NCBI GenBank assembly: GCA_903772945.1
Contig: CAICTM010000228.1
Coordinates: 24,755-88,754, forward strand
Source: Seminavis robusta
Lineage: Eukaryota; Bacillariophyta; Bacillariophyceae; Naviculales; Naviculaceae
DNA: 64,000 nt
Direction: 5' to 3'
Positions 31,209 through 42,801 of this stretch are shown here, in pieces. Below the pieces are notes generated by a model. The model was given only the letters and a program-made list of their open reading frames with translations, was not told where the DNA came from and ran no database searches. How positions within the stretch are numbered: position 1 is the first letter of the stretch; each line of letters starts with the position of its first letter. Position numbers and translations under genes: made by a program.

Positions 31209-32528
31209 TCAAACGAAAACTGTTTCAAAATCTCTCTTGTTTGTATACCACGCCTTCCACGCCCCTTGGAAGGGGTCATAGAATACATTCCAGTCCAACA
31301 CATTCGGGTTGGCTTTCATTTGTAACGCGTGTTTTTTCCGCTCCTGTGTTGCCTCTGTTGCAAACACCGTGTATATATGTTGTAAGCACTCTTTCCGCTG
31401 CATTCGCCGTTGCTTCTTTGAAATGACTGGACTAGCCTCCACCAGAACTGGAATGGGCCCATCAGCTGGAAAGGCAATCGTCGGTTTGGATCCAAAGGAG
31501 CCCGTGGCGGATACATCCACTGAAATGCAGAATTCCCTGGCCAACCGTCTAGCACTCCTGGAATGATCCATGTCATCAAACATTTTGGAGGCATCCCTCC
31601 CTGCATGCACCAATAGAGTATCGGGTGAACCAGGATGACTGGTGAAAAAGTCGGTAATGTCAAAGATGCATCCATGCAAACCAATCAGGCACCTTTCGGG
31701 TGAGTTGAACCCCGCTAGTAGATAGTCGAGATGGCAGAGTCCGAACCGGAAATAGAAGTCTTTGCCAAAGGGAGGATCCGTGACATTTGATCTTTGAAAT
31801 GTGATCCTTCCAACATCCCAAGATTGTATGAGCCACCCGTAATCACGCTGCCAGAGTGTCTTCCAAAGAGCCTTAGTGGTGGGTCCCTGTCCGTCGATTA
31901 ATTCTTTACTGGCTCGACTCACGCAAGCAAACCTGGCGACATCTTGAGGATGTAAGAAGCTAAAGATGTTGACTTGTACATCGGATGGAAAATTTTCGGG
32001 GTGAAGAGGCGTTGTGTTCGTGACACGGCGACGACCTTTGTGGATTGGGAAGAAGTTGAAGGAGGACTCGGCAAGCCTTGTCCGAATGGTTTGTGGTAAA
32101 GTCGCTGCTAGTCTTCCAGCAACCATGTTAACCTTTCTGGACCACTTCAAAGCCGTTCTTTCCGAGTTGGTAGCCCGAGCCGATCGTTTGGCCTGAGCCG
32201 CTGCTCTCCCTGCTAGTAGCGCCTGCTCCACTTCCGGATCAGCTCCTCTGTCGAATTGAAGCCAAGACAGTCTAGAAGCAGCCCTTCTAGAAATCGTACT
32301 GGTACCGTTATCAGCAGCGGATTGATGATTGTCTCCTTCGCGTGAGCAGTTGTTGTTGGGGTCTCCGTCTTGTAGGTAATAGACTCGATTGCAACTCATT
32401 TCGCGACGATACACAGTCACAACGCTCAGGATACCCATGAGGACCAAAGGCCAAATGTACAATTGCGCATAGGAGCACACAGCCTGCGATATCTCCAACC
32501 CAAAATCATAGTGAAGCTGTGGATCCAT
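31209..32528 (-). CDS. F-box protein fused to a cytochrome b5-like heme-binding domain
   Basis: Intronless, 439 aa from the ATG at 32528. Residues about 20-43 form a membrane helix (AQLYIWPLVLMGILSVVTVY). An F-box follows at about 180-225 (FPSDVQVNIFSFLHPQDVARFACVSRASKEL), then LGLHGC-like sequence reads into a cytochrome b5 core (about 275-340): DITDFFTSHPGSPDTLLVHAG...FDDMDHSRSARRLA. The His of HPGS and the His of DHS match the two heme ligands of b5 domains (HPGG and HS). An F-box implies an SCF ubiquitin ligase receptor; heme or redox sensing at a membrane is inferred. It lies convergent with the sulfotransferase gene. Confidence 0.8.
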   Translation of the reverse strand: MDPQLHYDFGLEISQAVCSYAQLYIWPLVLMGILSVVTVYRREMSCNRVYYLQDGDPNNNCSREGDNHQSAADNGTSTISRRAASRLSWLQFDRGADPEVEQALLAGRAAAQAKRSARATNSERTALKWSRKVNMVAGRLAATLPQTIRTRLAESSFNFFPIHKGRRRVTNTTPLHPENFPSDVQVNIFSFLHPQDVARFACVSRASKELIDGQGPTTKALWKTLWQRDYGWLIQSWDVGRITFQRSNVTDPPFGKDFYFRFGLCHLDYLLAGFNSPERCLIGLHGCIFDITDFFTSHPGSPDTLLVHAGRDASKMFDDMDHSRSARRLAREFCISVDVSATGSFGSKPTIAFPADGPIPVLVEASPVISKKQRRMQRKECLQHIYTVFATEATQERKKHALQMKANPNVLDWNVFYDPFQGAWKAWYTNKRDFETVFV

Positions 32529-33546
32529 GGTGACTAATCTTGGCAAGCAGAAGGGGTCTTTTAATGTTGTAGCAAGCGTTCTGTGCTTGGCCTTGGAGTC
32601 GAACGAGCGTCAAAAGCCCTGAAACTGGATCAGAGAAAACCACGATACTTCAGCATCCGTGTAGACCCTGCTAGTGGTCCCGTGTATCCTCAACAACAAC
32701 AAAAAACCAGTACACTACGCGACAACTGCAGCACTAGCTAGCTAGGTAATAGGCACCTGAAAGAGCATGCAGATGATGCTCTATTAACACTTTGCTGTTC
32801 ACCAGCGAGGAAGCCGCAAGAGTTTGTGGACGATGTCAGCAAAAAACAGCTGCTCTTCATTCTCTTAACATCAAGGGAAGCACTCGCTTTCAACAAATTT
32901 GGTCCGCCACCCTCTGTTTTTGTCGGCACCTGGGCAAAAGATAGATTTTTGTATTTGTGGGGGACCTGGGGGATGGAGAAATCCATTGGCGCCTACCGAA
33001 ACAACAAAATTTAAGGGATTCGGCTGTTAAATCCAAGGCTCTTCTCTTAAAGCAGTATGATTTAAGTCGGAGAGTGCAATTTAAGTCGACGTTCTGAAAT
33101 TACATGGCGACACTGAAATTGCACTAAGCCCCGTGTTAATAAGCGTGATACGTGCTGAAATTACATAGGGCGACTGAAATTGCAATCTTTAAGTGACATT
33201 TCAGCTTGAGCGTGAGATTTAAGCTCAAGACAATTCAAAGACTAAATTCGAGAGGTGTTAAACAAACAATTTGCTCTTTCGGTGAACGCCATTCCCCATC
33301 GTTAGGGAGCAGAGGCGCGGGATTAGACTCTGGACTGGAAGTTTCCGTCCAATTTCTGGAGGCAGCTTTGCTGGTTCACTGACGTGTTGTTTAGAAGTCA
33401 ACCCCCAACCAAAAGACGAAAGATCCTCTCTGACTCTATCAAAAGGATGGGTTATTGTCGACTTCTGAAACAACCTGACAACCCTTCGCAGTGTCATTTC
33501 TTCATCCTAATACATCCACTCAACGATCTACGTTCAGCAAACCACC
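32529..33546. other. Intergenic, about 1 kb, with a short direct repeat
   Basis: Between divergent genes. An open stretch at 32826-33014 lacks an ATG start. A 30-bp direct repeat pair (separate entry) lies at 33094-33183. No gene is supported. Confidence 0.4.
33094..33183. repeat. Degenerate 30-bp direct repeat pair, 61 bp apart
   Basis: Both copies (33094-33123 and 33155-33183) read TGAAATTACAT, then a GGCGAC-containing core, then TGAAATTGCA. Flanking TTTAAGT strings recur, so this may be a remnant of a small repeat element. Confidence 0.6.
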
Positions 33547-33990
33547 ATGATGAAATCATTCCTTCTCGTTCTCTTTGCCGTCCTGGCGTCCAATGCGTTT
33601 GCCTTCGCACCTGCAATTAATTCCCCAGTCAAGTCAAGATCCGTGGCAGCACCACCGGTCACCTCACTGAATGTCTTTGGAAACAAGAAGTCCGCTGCAA
33701 GCAAGGCCGAGGAAGAAGAAAAGGAGTCCAAGTTCTGGCAAGGAGAGTGGGTCTGTGCTGACTGTGGATACATCTACAACAGAGCTGAATGTGCAGGCAT
33801 GTACTTTGAGGAACAGGGACCTGGATTCCGTTGCCCGCAATGCTCCGGTCCTCGTCGTCGATATGCCAAGAAGGTTGGAGATCGGGTTGGAACCACTTTG
33901 GATGGAGGTGATGCTCCCATTCTTATCTTTTCCTTTGGTGGAGTATTCTTAACAATTCTGTTTGGTTTCTGGGCTGTCAATAATTTGTAA
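33547..33990 (+). CDS. Plastid-targeted rubredoxin with C-terminal membrane anchor (RBD1/RubA-like)
   Basis: Intronless, 147 aa, ATG in CACCATGATG. A signal peptide ending NAFAFAPA is a textbook ASAFAP plastid signal of diatom-type algae. The mature part carries a rubredoxin iron site, C70-x2-C73 (CADCGYIYN) and C96-x2-C99 (FRCPQCSGPRRRY), and a C-terminal transmembrane helix (about 121-143). The rubredoxin-plus-anchor layout matches RBD1/RubA/ENH1 thylakoid proteins that support photosystem assembly, especially PSII. Electron-transfer partners are not visible here. Confidence 0.9.
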   Translation: MMKSFLLVLFAVLASNAFAFAPAINSPVKSRSVAAPPVTSLNVFGNKKSAASKAEEEEKESKFWQGEWVCADCGYIYNRAECAGMYFEEQGPGFRCPQCSGPRRRYAKKVGDRVGTTLDGGDAPILIFSFGGVFLTILFGFWAVNNL

Positions 33991-34901
33991 GGCTGTTGTT
34001 GTCAAGGTGCTAAAAAGTGCGCTGATACGGTACATTGAGCGTCAATTTCGCGATGACGGGTCACTGCTGTTTTGAGACAAGAAACACCAACGCAAAAATC
34101 ATCAGAGAAGTCAATATTATGGTACTTTTAAGAAGTCCTCTACTCATTGCTATGACATTCATTTTTCGTGTGGTTCGGGCCCGCTTGATTCTTTCAGCGT
34201 ATGCAGTGCAACAGTGCAACCGGTATATAGCCTTAGAACTCTAGCTCGCTATCTAGATTCATTGTCACTATTGATGTTTCAAGCTGCGGGGCTCTAAAAG
34301 GTTTGGGTTCCAACAAACGGAGACGTTCACACAAAACAAGGATATTGAAGATTCTGTCGCTTGGTATGGTACAGGTTTTGCATGCACCGGTACATTTAAT
34401 TTAGTGACAACGTGGATCCTTGGAAGGCGCGGAAGTGCTGGAGGATGCGAAGAAAGAGGCAGCAGTATTGCACCAACAATGAGTCACTTGCGGCTTGCGT
34501 GGGCCCAAGCAACCCAGGACCAACATGGACTCCTGGACCACATGTGGCAGGCTCAACACTAGTGGATGCTGAAGCTGGGGACACCACAAGGTATCCCGGT
34601 GTGAGCCATGACCATATCTCGGACTGTCGCCCAACAACGGGGGACTCCAGGACGAGCACCTGGACCTACACAGCCCAATAACATCACCAATGCTCGGGCC
34701 GATGCCAGCCTACTTTTTAAGACAATACCGGTACCGGGTACAGTGCCGTACCGACCGTTCCTTGATGTTCGTTTACATAGCTGAGGTGTTTACATAGCTA
34801 GCTGTCTGATGCCTTTTCATACTAGTACATACTAGTACATACAATCAGGGTACCAATAGCCAGCCCACAGCACTTCGCACAACTCTTAGCGTTGAATCGA
34901 G
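33991..34901. other. Intergenic, about 900 bp
   Basis: Convergent region downstream of the rubredoxin and the helicase-associated-domain gene. GGTACC/ACCGGT palindromes lie at 34725-34745 and ACTAGTACATACTAGTACATAC at 34820-34841. Open frames at 34396-34681 overlap on both strands and show no family features. Confidence 0.4.
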
Positions 34902-37900
34902 CTAACTCTTTGCAGTCACAACACTCGGTTTACTGGGCGGCGCAGATTGGGTTTGCGAGGTTGGGCCTGATGCAGCACTGTCACAGTTGGTTTTCCTCTG
35001 GCCGGTTGTCTGTGGGGAGGCAACCTTTTTGCTATCGACTTGCTGTCTCCCAGCAACAACACCAGCAGGGTTGACAACTCGTAAACTGCAGTCAACGACA
35101 ACTGGACCAGAATCTGTCTTTGGCTTGCGTACCTGATTGTTGTCATTGGTTTTCTTCTTTTCGTCAACTGCACTATTGTCCGTCTTTGGCTGCGGCTTGC
35201 TTACTTGATTGTTGCCTTTGCTTTCCTCCTTTTCGTCGTCGAAACGCACTGACGTTACCCTGACAGGCAAAGGGACCTTTTGTTGTGCTGCTGGGACTGT
35301 TTGTTGTGACACTGGAGCCTTGGGTTGTGCTGCTGGAACGTTTGGTTGTGCTGCTGGAGCCTTGGGTTGTGCTGCTGGCACCGTTGGTTGTGTTGCTAGA
35401 CCGTCTTGGGTCTTATCTGATTGTTTGGCAGGGACTGCAATGGTTGCAGGAACGCTTGCCGTATGAGCAACCACGCCACTAGTTGAGCTGTCTGGATTGG
35501 GAACTTCAGGATCACCGATTCGTGGACGCTCGTGTACCGACCACTTCAAACCCAAGTTCGATAGCTTGTCAACGTACTCCTGTTTGAGCTTCTTCTTCAC
35601 GTGGGTTGAACGCTGTCTGTTTATCCACCTACCAAGAGCTCTGGGAGGATGATCATCCGTGCGATAGTTTGCAGGGACGTTGCCGTCCCATTTGACCCCT
35701 TTGGTCTCCTGGAACACCAGAAAGAACTCAACTTGTTAGTTGAACACAGTAAAGCGAAAACGGGTTCACTTGACCAACTTGCCTTGTCTTTGACATATTC
35801 CAAGAGAGTTTCGTACATTGCATCCCAGGAAGTTGTTGCCAGCATGGACCACTTCAGACCGATCTTTTCGAGTGCCTGAGCGGTGACAAGAGAACAAAGT
35901 CTGTCAGAACGACAAGATCACGATTCAAAAACTGTACCTCAACCAGCAAACCGTCTGCGTACCAACTGCCTATCTTTGCGGAGTCTTCCAGCCTGATAGA
36001 GACTTCGTTGTCGGTTGACCCACCGACCAAGATTTTTATCTTCTTCGCTCATTTTCTTCCCATTGGCTCGGGCTTTGATTCGGTAGTTCGTGGGCACTGA
36101 TCAGAAAGAAAGAAACGATAGTCAGGATACAAACCGAGCCAAACAATAGCTTCGCGAGGTGCTTTCGAAACTCATACCGTTACCATCCCACTTTTTGCCG
36201 TCCTTAGTCTAGCGATATGCAGAAGAGAACGTGAGAAGTCAAGCATCAGCGTTTGCCAAGCCCCCAGTACAGCCCTAACACAAACTCACGTATTCTGCAA
36301 TGTAGATTCCAAGTTCGTCCAGCATTTCATTCCACGAGTTCGATGCCAGAACGCTCCATTTGAGACCGGCATTCACAAGTCGAATTTCCCTCTCTTCTTT
36401 CAGAGTGCCCTTGCTCTTGGCGCTTCGCTGATTGTTGATCCATCTACCGAGTGCTTTTCCGTCCTTCGTTTTATAGGTTGTCGGCACATTACCATCCCAT
36501 ATCCAATCGGCGATTTCTTCTTCAGATGCTCCGGCCGTTTCTTCTTCCTTCCGGTCTAGTACGAATTGAAGCAAACAATCATACATACTGTCCCATTTCT
36601 GTGTAGATTTCTCTTTGTTCCCAGATTTCGCGCCCGAAGTTTTTGCCGCTGCTGATACCACAACACTTGGCAGTTGGTCCGCGACCCTGGAGCTAGTGTT
36701 GGATATTTTGGGTGTTTCATGTGCGCTGCTCTTTGCCACTGCAGGCTCCGGTGTCATTCGCTTTCGCTTTTTGAGCGGTGGCAGAGCACGATTGTTTGGA
36801 GTTGACGGCTCACCTGATTGTGAAGGTGGCACATATCCAGCTGCTTTTCTGGCTCGCTCGTGGAGCTCCTCTTGCTCCTTTTCTGACAGTAAAGATTTGG
36901 GAACATTTTTTAGCAACTGTGCATGGGTGGAAGCTTTTTTGCCGTGTGTGGGTAATTTCCGCATCCATTTTGCTTTTCCAGCGCCCGACGAGATGGAACT
37001 AGCAGTTGACGACATTTGCCCGTGTATTGTAATTGCCCCTTCAATGGCAGAGAGGTCCAAATCCCCAGTGGCGGCATGAGCCGCATCAACGGCAGCTGCA
37101 ACTGCATCATAATCCACTGAAATTCCTGCATTCACGCTCTTGTCGGGGTTCGACGGTTGAGTGGAGCTGTCTCCGAACGGAATTTTCGGCAGATCGTCCA
37201 ACGAAGTGCCAAGCATCAGTTGGGTGGCAATGCTGCTGACCTCACTTCCTTGTCGTGTATCATCATCTTTGGCGGCGGCTGCTGATGGTTTATTGTCCAA
37301 GTGCACTGCTGCAGTAACAGATTCTATATTGCCTGCCAACTCTGCCAGTGTATCCCCGACCGACGCCACTGCGGCCGCTACAAACTTTTGCAAATCACTA
37401 GAGATTTCCACTCCATCCAACGATGCTGGGACGGGAAAGGTTCCGTCTGACATGGATGCTGTCCGGTCCCTGCCATCAGTGGCTGTCTCTGCAGGTGGTT
37501 TCGGGTGGTCGTCCGTGACAGAGGAGGCCACCGACCCCCCACCAAAATTTGCAGCAGCCGTCACGTCATCGAAGATTCCGGTGTGATGAAGCGCCGATGC
37601 GGCAATGGCTGCGGCTGTGTCCGTTCCACCCATATGAACCGACAGATCCGACATTCCACCCCAAGATTCGAATCGTTTTCTGCGTCCCATATCTTCGCCA
37701 CTTGTCATCATGATTGCTTCCATCAGTATTCGGTGTCCACTAGATGTAAATGTGGCGTCCCCATCGCTCTGGTCGTCCGGGCCTCGAGGTTCAGCAGCAG
37801 CAGCTGCTGCTGCATATTGTTTGGAAGCTGATCCTTCATCCGGCGGTCTTATTTTTACCACGGTAGCGGTTGTTGGCAACTCGGCTCCGTCATCACCCAA

Positions 37901-38722
37901 GGCGTCCAGATGATCCAGAGCCGAGACGGCTGGCAAAGGGAGATTGTCGGCGGAAGTCCCTGATCCTTTGGTGGCGACACTGAGAACATCAGGAAGTTTG
38001 GGAACAATGCCACTGTCCAGAGTGGCCAATCCCAGGTAACTGTCTCCCATGGCCGAGTCGTAAGATTCGTACGACATTTTTCGTCTCCTGCTCAGAAAGC
38101 TCATATCGTTCATGATAGCGGAGCCAAATGATTCACATGACATTTTTCGCCTTCTGTCAGCCGCGCTGTCCCCAGAGGCAACGGCTGCATCATAGGATTC
38201 GTATGACATTTTTCGTTTTTTGCTGGGAAGACGCCTTTCTGAAATTCTGGAAGATCCTTTGCTGCTGGAGAGACTTCCGTTCTCTTCTGTGGGAAGTGAC
38301 AGTTTTGGTAGCGAGGAATGAAGGTTGGGGTCGTCGGCAGAGGACGCAAACTTGAGATGGTGATGCTGTGGGACCGTGGCAGGCACTTGAAATTGTGCTT
38401 CGCCGTCATCGTCGGTCGCTGTGATAGTCGCTGCTGTTGTGTCAGAAGCTTCTTTTGCTGTCTTGTCTCCTTCTTTCCCTCCGGCTGCTGCTGCTGAAGC
38501 AGCGCCATTCCCATCGATTCCAGTTCCCACATCGGCCAGGCTGCTCCCGACGCTTCCCAGAGAATTCAACAGTCTAGCAGTCTCACTGTCCATACTTCCA
38601 CCCATGCTCGATGACGCATTGGAAGATTTCCGAATGCTGTTTGGTTCAGTATTGTTAACATTGCTGGTTGTCGAATCACTTTTGTTGAGAGTTGCCGAGG
38701 TCGACAACGATGGCGACGCCAT
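34902..38722 (-). CDS. Large protein with three helicase-associated (HA) domains and N-terminal KMSYESYD repeats
   Basis: Five exons: 38722-36290, 36208-36178, 36096-35963, 35875-35783 and 35708-34902, totalling 1165 aa in frame. The fourth intron starts GCAAGT after AAG, a GC-AG intron. Three HA domains (about 709-790, 796-878, 882-965) each follow the pattern W..M...L..Y, WDGNVP..Y, LGRW.N.QR, GLKWS; they are inferred to bind DNA, although no helicase domain is present. The N-terminal 600 residues are disordered, Ala/Ser/Asp-rich, with RKMSYESYD-type units at about 170-225 and a related RKRFESWG. The tail has PAAQPK-type repeats and basic patches. A transcriptional regulator is inferred. 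Confidence 0.78.
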
Positions 38723-39575
38723 CGTCAAGCGACGAATGAATAATCAAATGTAGGTTGTTGAATACAAAAACAAAAAAATAGGCTGGCATACAAAAGACAC
38801 TTTCAATTCTACAATTATGGTTGACAGCTCTGATTGTACAATCCTTGTGGTAGTTCTCTGTCTGTCATTGCTCTTGATATACGTTTGGCTTGGTGTTTGC
38901 TCCCCTTCTGGTTCATCAGGAGGTTGGAAATGAAGAAGAAATCGATCTCCCAAAGAAAAATCGTTGGCGGTCACGTCGTCGTGCGCACCGTTTGCTAAAA
39001 AATGGAAGAAAGACCTTTGGACTTGCTCGGCTAAACCGGTGTAAACTGTCAACAGGATAGCTAACAGTACACTTTTCTAATAGCCAGCGAGCCGCAAAAT
39101 ACAACGACAAATTTCTATCAAAGAAGACTGCCTTGACTGCAGCGATTGGCCCCGTTTCAAAGGACACCAAACTCACAGAACCGACTGTTTGCAGTCACTC
39201 GTTACCGGAAGTACTACAATAGTGGAAGACCTACTAGCTAGCTAGCGAGCAATGGAAGAGACTTTGAAAGGAACACCGCGGTCAGCAGTGAGATACCGGG
39301 TACTGTTTTCGTCCTTCCCAAGTCCGGTATGGTAGCACCTTCGGGACAATCATGCGGATTAGGTTGGGAAATCGACGGGCCTCAAAGCCAAGCACAGATG
39401 GTCGAATGATCCTCGGATCTCTTTCTAGCTTGGACCTCTTTTTTGTGTGTATCAGCTTCGTTGAGTCGAGGACACTTCACTCAGAGATGTTTCCACTAGA
39501 CACGTTTCCGATAAAACTGACAAACTTCCAATGTCATCGACCGGCTGTGACATCGCGCTCCTATGATTGATTTGT
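38723..39575. other. Intergenic, about 850 bp
   Basis: Lies upstream of the HA-domain gene and downstream of the MFS-SEC14 gene. GCTAGCTAGC at about 39235-39245. Minus-strand open stretches (38744-39176) have no ATG-anchored conserved sequence. No gene is supported. Confidence 0.4.
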
Positions 39576-42534
39576 CTACACTGCTTTCCTTTCGGGCACG
39601 TTCCCCAGTTCTAGGTCTGTAGAGTCGTCTGAAACCGCTTGGTTGGAGGACTTTCGAAGCACCACAACGTTAGCCTTATTCACGCTCCCTGTCGAACATG
39701 ATCGAACAGAAAGTTGCAACGTACCTTGTTGGTGACATCCAAGAGGAGGAGGAAGAAAGAAACAAAGTACAGGAAACTTGTCATGAGCGCAGGGAGAAGC
39801 ACACAAAGAGATCCATCATACTTGGATGGTCTATCTCTGTTGATTGCCAGCGCCCAGACTTGTGAAACAATTAGCACTCCAACGATTTCACCCACGACAC
39901 ATAGCAAATCGACCGATCGTCCACTCGTGAAATCAGCCAGTAGTGCTTCCAGGCCGGAATTTCCGTTGGAACCAGACTGTGGAGGAAACCCAGCAGATAC
40001 TTTTGCACGCAAGATGGCCTCTGCAGATCGACCCAAAAGGCAGGCAATAGCTCCAATTGTGAAGAGAGTGATTGTCAAAGGAGTGATGATTGTTGTGTTG
40101 TGGTCAGCACTACAATAGAAGAGCGGGGCAAAAGCTGTGAGCACTGTTACAAGACTCTGAAGCAGCATTGTCGTAAGCTGCAACCCGACTCGACTCACTT
40201 TAGATAAATGGGCATCATGGTCATCACGAACAGCACTGCTGACTCGATGCCCAACCCAATGCGAAGTGCACGCAGGGGGTCTTTGCGAGGAATCGAAGAA
40301 ATGGCCTGAGATGCCTTCGTTCTCAAAATCGACAAAACCACCAATGCAGCCACAAACATAGTTGCCCCGCTCATGGATGGAGTGTATCCTAAACCACCAA
40401 AACGCACTGGTGATGACAACCACAACGGGATTGCGATCTCGATCGCACCTTGGGCACAACTCCAAATGGCACAATAGAAGGAAACAAAAGCCAGAGCATT
40501 GACAGCAACACCCCCTTCGGCTACTGAACGTGTTTTTGGCATCTCAGGTTCTGCAGACTCAAAGCTCACACCGGCACCCCTGCGTCGCAGGTCACTTTCG
40601 TTCTCGGTGGCGTTCGAAGGGACAGCGTCACCATCTGCAGTCGTCTCGGCGTGGGGTCCGTCCATGTCCGCCGGTGTTGAGGATACAATTGCCGAGTCAT
40701 CATTGTTCTCTTCCGCTCCACCCAAAGCAGCCTTTGCAACTAAAGCCTCCAATTGCTTCTCGTACGGATGGGTGCCCAGTTTGTATGGACTCGAGCCACC
40801 GTATTCTGGTGGAATTTGATCGTCATCCATGTGCTCTCGGAGACCGTCAATGCAATTGCCGCTTAGTAAATCTAACGTGACCGAATCTGGCAAGACCTTC
40901 TTGATGGTTGAAGCAGCAGCACCGGCAAAGAACGGGACGTTGACAACACAAACTTGCTTGATCGACAGGGGATAGTACACGGCATTGATTTCTCCAACTT
41001 TTCTGAGATATCTCAGAATATCAGCACTGAGCAAGGACACACCGGCCCCGGCAATGTCCATAACAACTACGATTCCGTAATCAGCGGCAGTGTAGGGTTC
41101 ATTCTGTTTGCCCGCAACTTTTCTCAGCTCTGGAGAAGGACAAAGAACATTCTGCATGAACTCTTGGCAAAAAATGTAGTGATGTACCATGTCGTCTATT
41201 GTGCACCCGTTGTCTGAGTAGAAAAGCTTCTTCGCATTCATTTTCCCAGGTTGTTCAAAAACGCAGGGTAGACCTTTTTTGCTATGGCCAACAATCCAAT
41301 GCGGATATCCATCCTTGATCACAGAGTACGACTTGTTTGGAATGGTATGTATTTTCCACACGTTTGCTTCTCGTCTCCAATTCTGGGTCTTTTGCCACTG
41401 TGTCAAGGCTTTGTTGCGATCACCCCTGGCATCATCGATAAAGTGCTTCGGGGGGACGGAAGTTGTGCCCCCAGGTGTCACATACGCTGGAGTTCCATCC
41501 GAATAGCAACATATCCCATCCTCATATTGGCCGACATCAGTTTCATCCTGGAAGAGTTTGGAAGTGGAGTTTTCCTCTGATATATCTGACTGGCAGTCAA
41601 AAAACTCGCTGCCTTCAGTGGCGACACTGTTTAACGAACCTGTTCTGGGACGCAAAGGGTCCAAACTGTCACTTTTGGGTGACCCCAGGAGCATTTCTCC
41701 GTCTTCTTTGAAACTGACTCTTTGTTGTTGACTGCTGGTGGTTTTCCCCTCTACGACTCGTTGTACAAATTTCCGAAGCCCGCCACCAGAATGATCTCCT
41801 TTGGTTGTTACTGAGAACGCCTGCTTTAGCAGAATTTCACAAATCACAGTGGTTACCACCAAAAACACTGGTGACCAAGCGTAGCTGTAAGACCCTTTGA
41901 GTACCTCGAATGCTTCTTCCGCCGAAAGGGAACGATAAGAAATCCCCCCTGACAGTATCGATACAGCAAAACCCGTCAGAAAAACCTTGGCAGTTGCCGA
42001 GGATATTATGGTGGGACGTGACTCTCCTTGTTTCTCGGTGGAATTAATGTTGCTCACCGGGCTTCCCACTGTTGTCGTGTAGTCTTCTTCGGGAATCGAC
42101 GATTGGTCTGTGATGGAACAAAGGATTCCCACCATAACTGCCGATACAAAGCGGATTATAACCAACCACATGACTGATGTGAGTCCAGCTCCACAAGAGA
42201 ATAGATGCAAGGCGATAGTGGCACCTCCAAGTCGAGCGACATAATGATGAAGATCTTGCTTGGATAACGGCAATCGTTTGGCCAAGTCTTTGCCAACCGA
42301 ATATCCTATGGAAAAAGCCATGAAGACCAAGGCAAGCTTGAAAGATATTGCTGACCATGTTCTCGACGTCACCTCGGCCTTGACATGCACCAAATGATAC
42401 ACGAGAGTGGGTCCAAAAGGCAGGATGACAGCTCGAGCCATCCCATTCACAAACAAGGCAAATCGTGCCAGAACCGATGCGGGTGGAACCAGACTCTCAT
42501 AGTTTTCCTTGGCTCGATAGCTACTAGTACCCAT
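39576..42534 (-). CDS. MFS-type transporter with an embedded CRAL-TRIO (SEC14) lipid-binding domain
   Basis: Exon 1 runs from the ATG at 42534 to about 40199-40228; exon 2 ends at 39725; a last exon 39674-39576 follows a 50-nt intron. The exon 1/2 junction is uncertain (50-nt intron 40227-40178, or 44-nt 40198-40155). Residues about 20-240 hold N-terminal membrane helices with an MFS-like pattern. A cytosolic region (about 245-680) contains a SEC14 domain at 378-590: DYGIVVVMDIAGAG, YYPLSIKQVCVVNVP, LPDSVTLD and IPPEYGGSSPYKLG. The C-terminal helices (from about 690) resume the transporter. SEC14 domains bind phosphoinositides or other lipids, so lipid-coupled or lipid-sensing transport is inferred; substrate unknown. 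Confidence 0.75.
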
Positions 42535-42801
42535 GTTTCTAGACTATTGCTTCAGTGTGGACGTTGATTGCTCCGGCATCGTGGGAGCAATCAAAAACTA
42601 ATGAGAAAATGGCACTTCGAGAGTGGTTTTCGGAGGCGTTCCCTGGGACTCAGTGGAGGACGCACATATGAAAATTCGAATCGAATCGAATCGATTGATT
42701 CATTCGATTGATTCGAATCGATAAAGCAGGTGCATGGTCGGTTTTTCGTCAACAATACGCTCTCGCATTGTCAACAAGAAGAAGCACGAGTTCAATTGAC
42801 A
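42535..42801. promoter_or_regulatory. Divergent promoter region with TCGAATCGATT-rich tract
   Basis: A 267-bp spacer between head-to-head starts. Bases 42674-42722 are built almost entirely of ATTCGA/TCGATT units, the same motif family as at 281-316 and 55143-55162. A shared promoter element is inferred. Confidence 0.45.

Noticed and set aside
34902-35717. Separate gene for the third HA domain
   Set aside because: Splice sites and continuous HA-domain phases link it to the upstream exons as one gene.
39680-40474. Independent gene overlapping the end of the transporter
   Set aside because: Its useful part is the C-terminal membrane half of the MFS-SEC14 protein; the first part is out-of-frame shadow.
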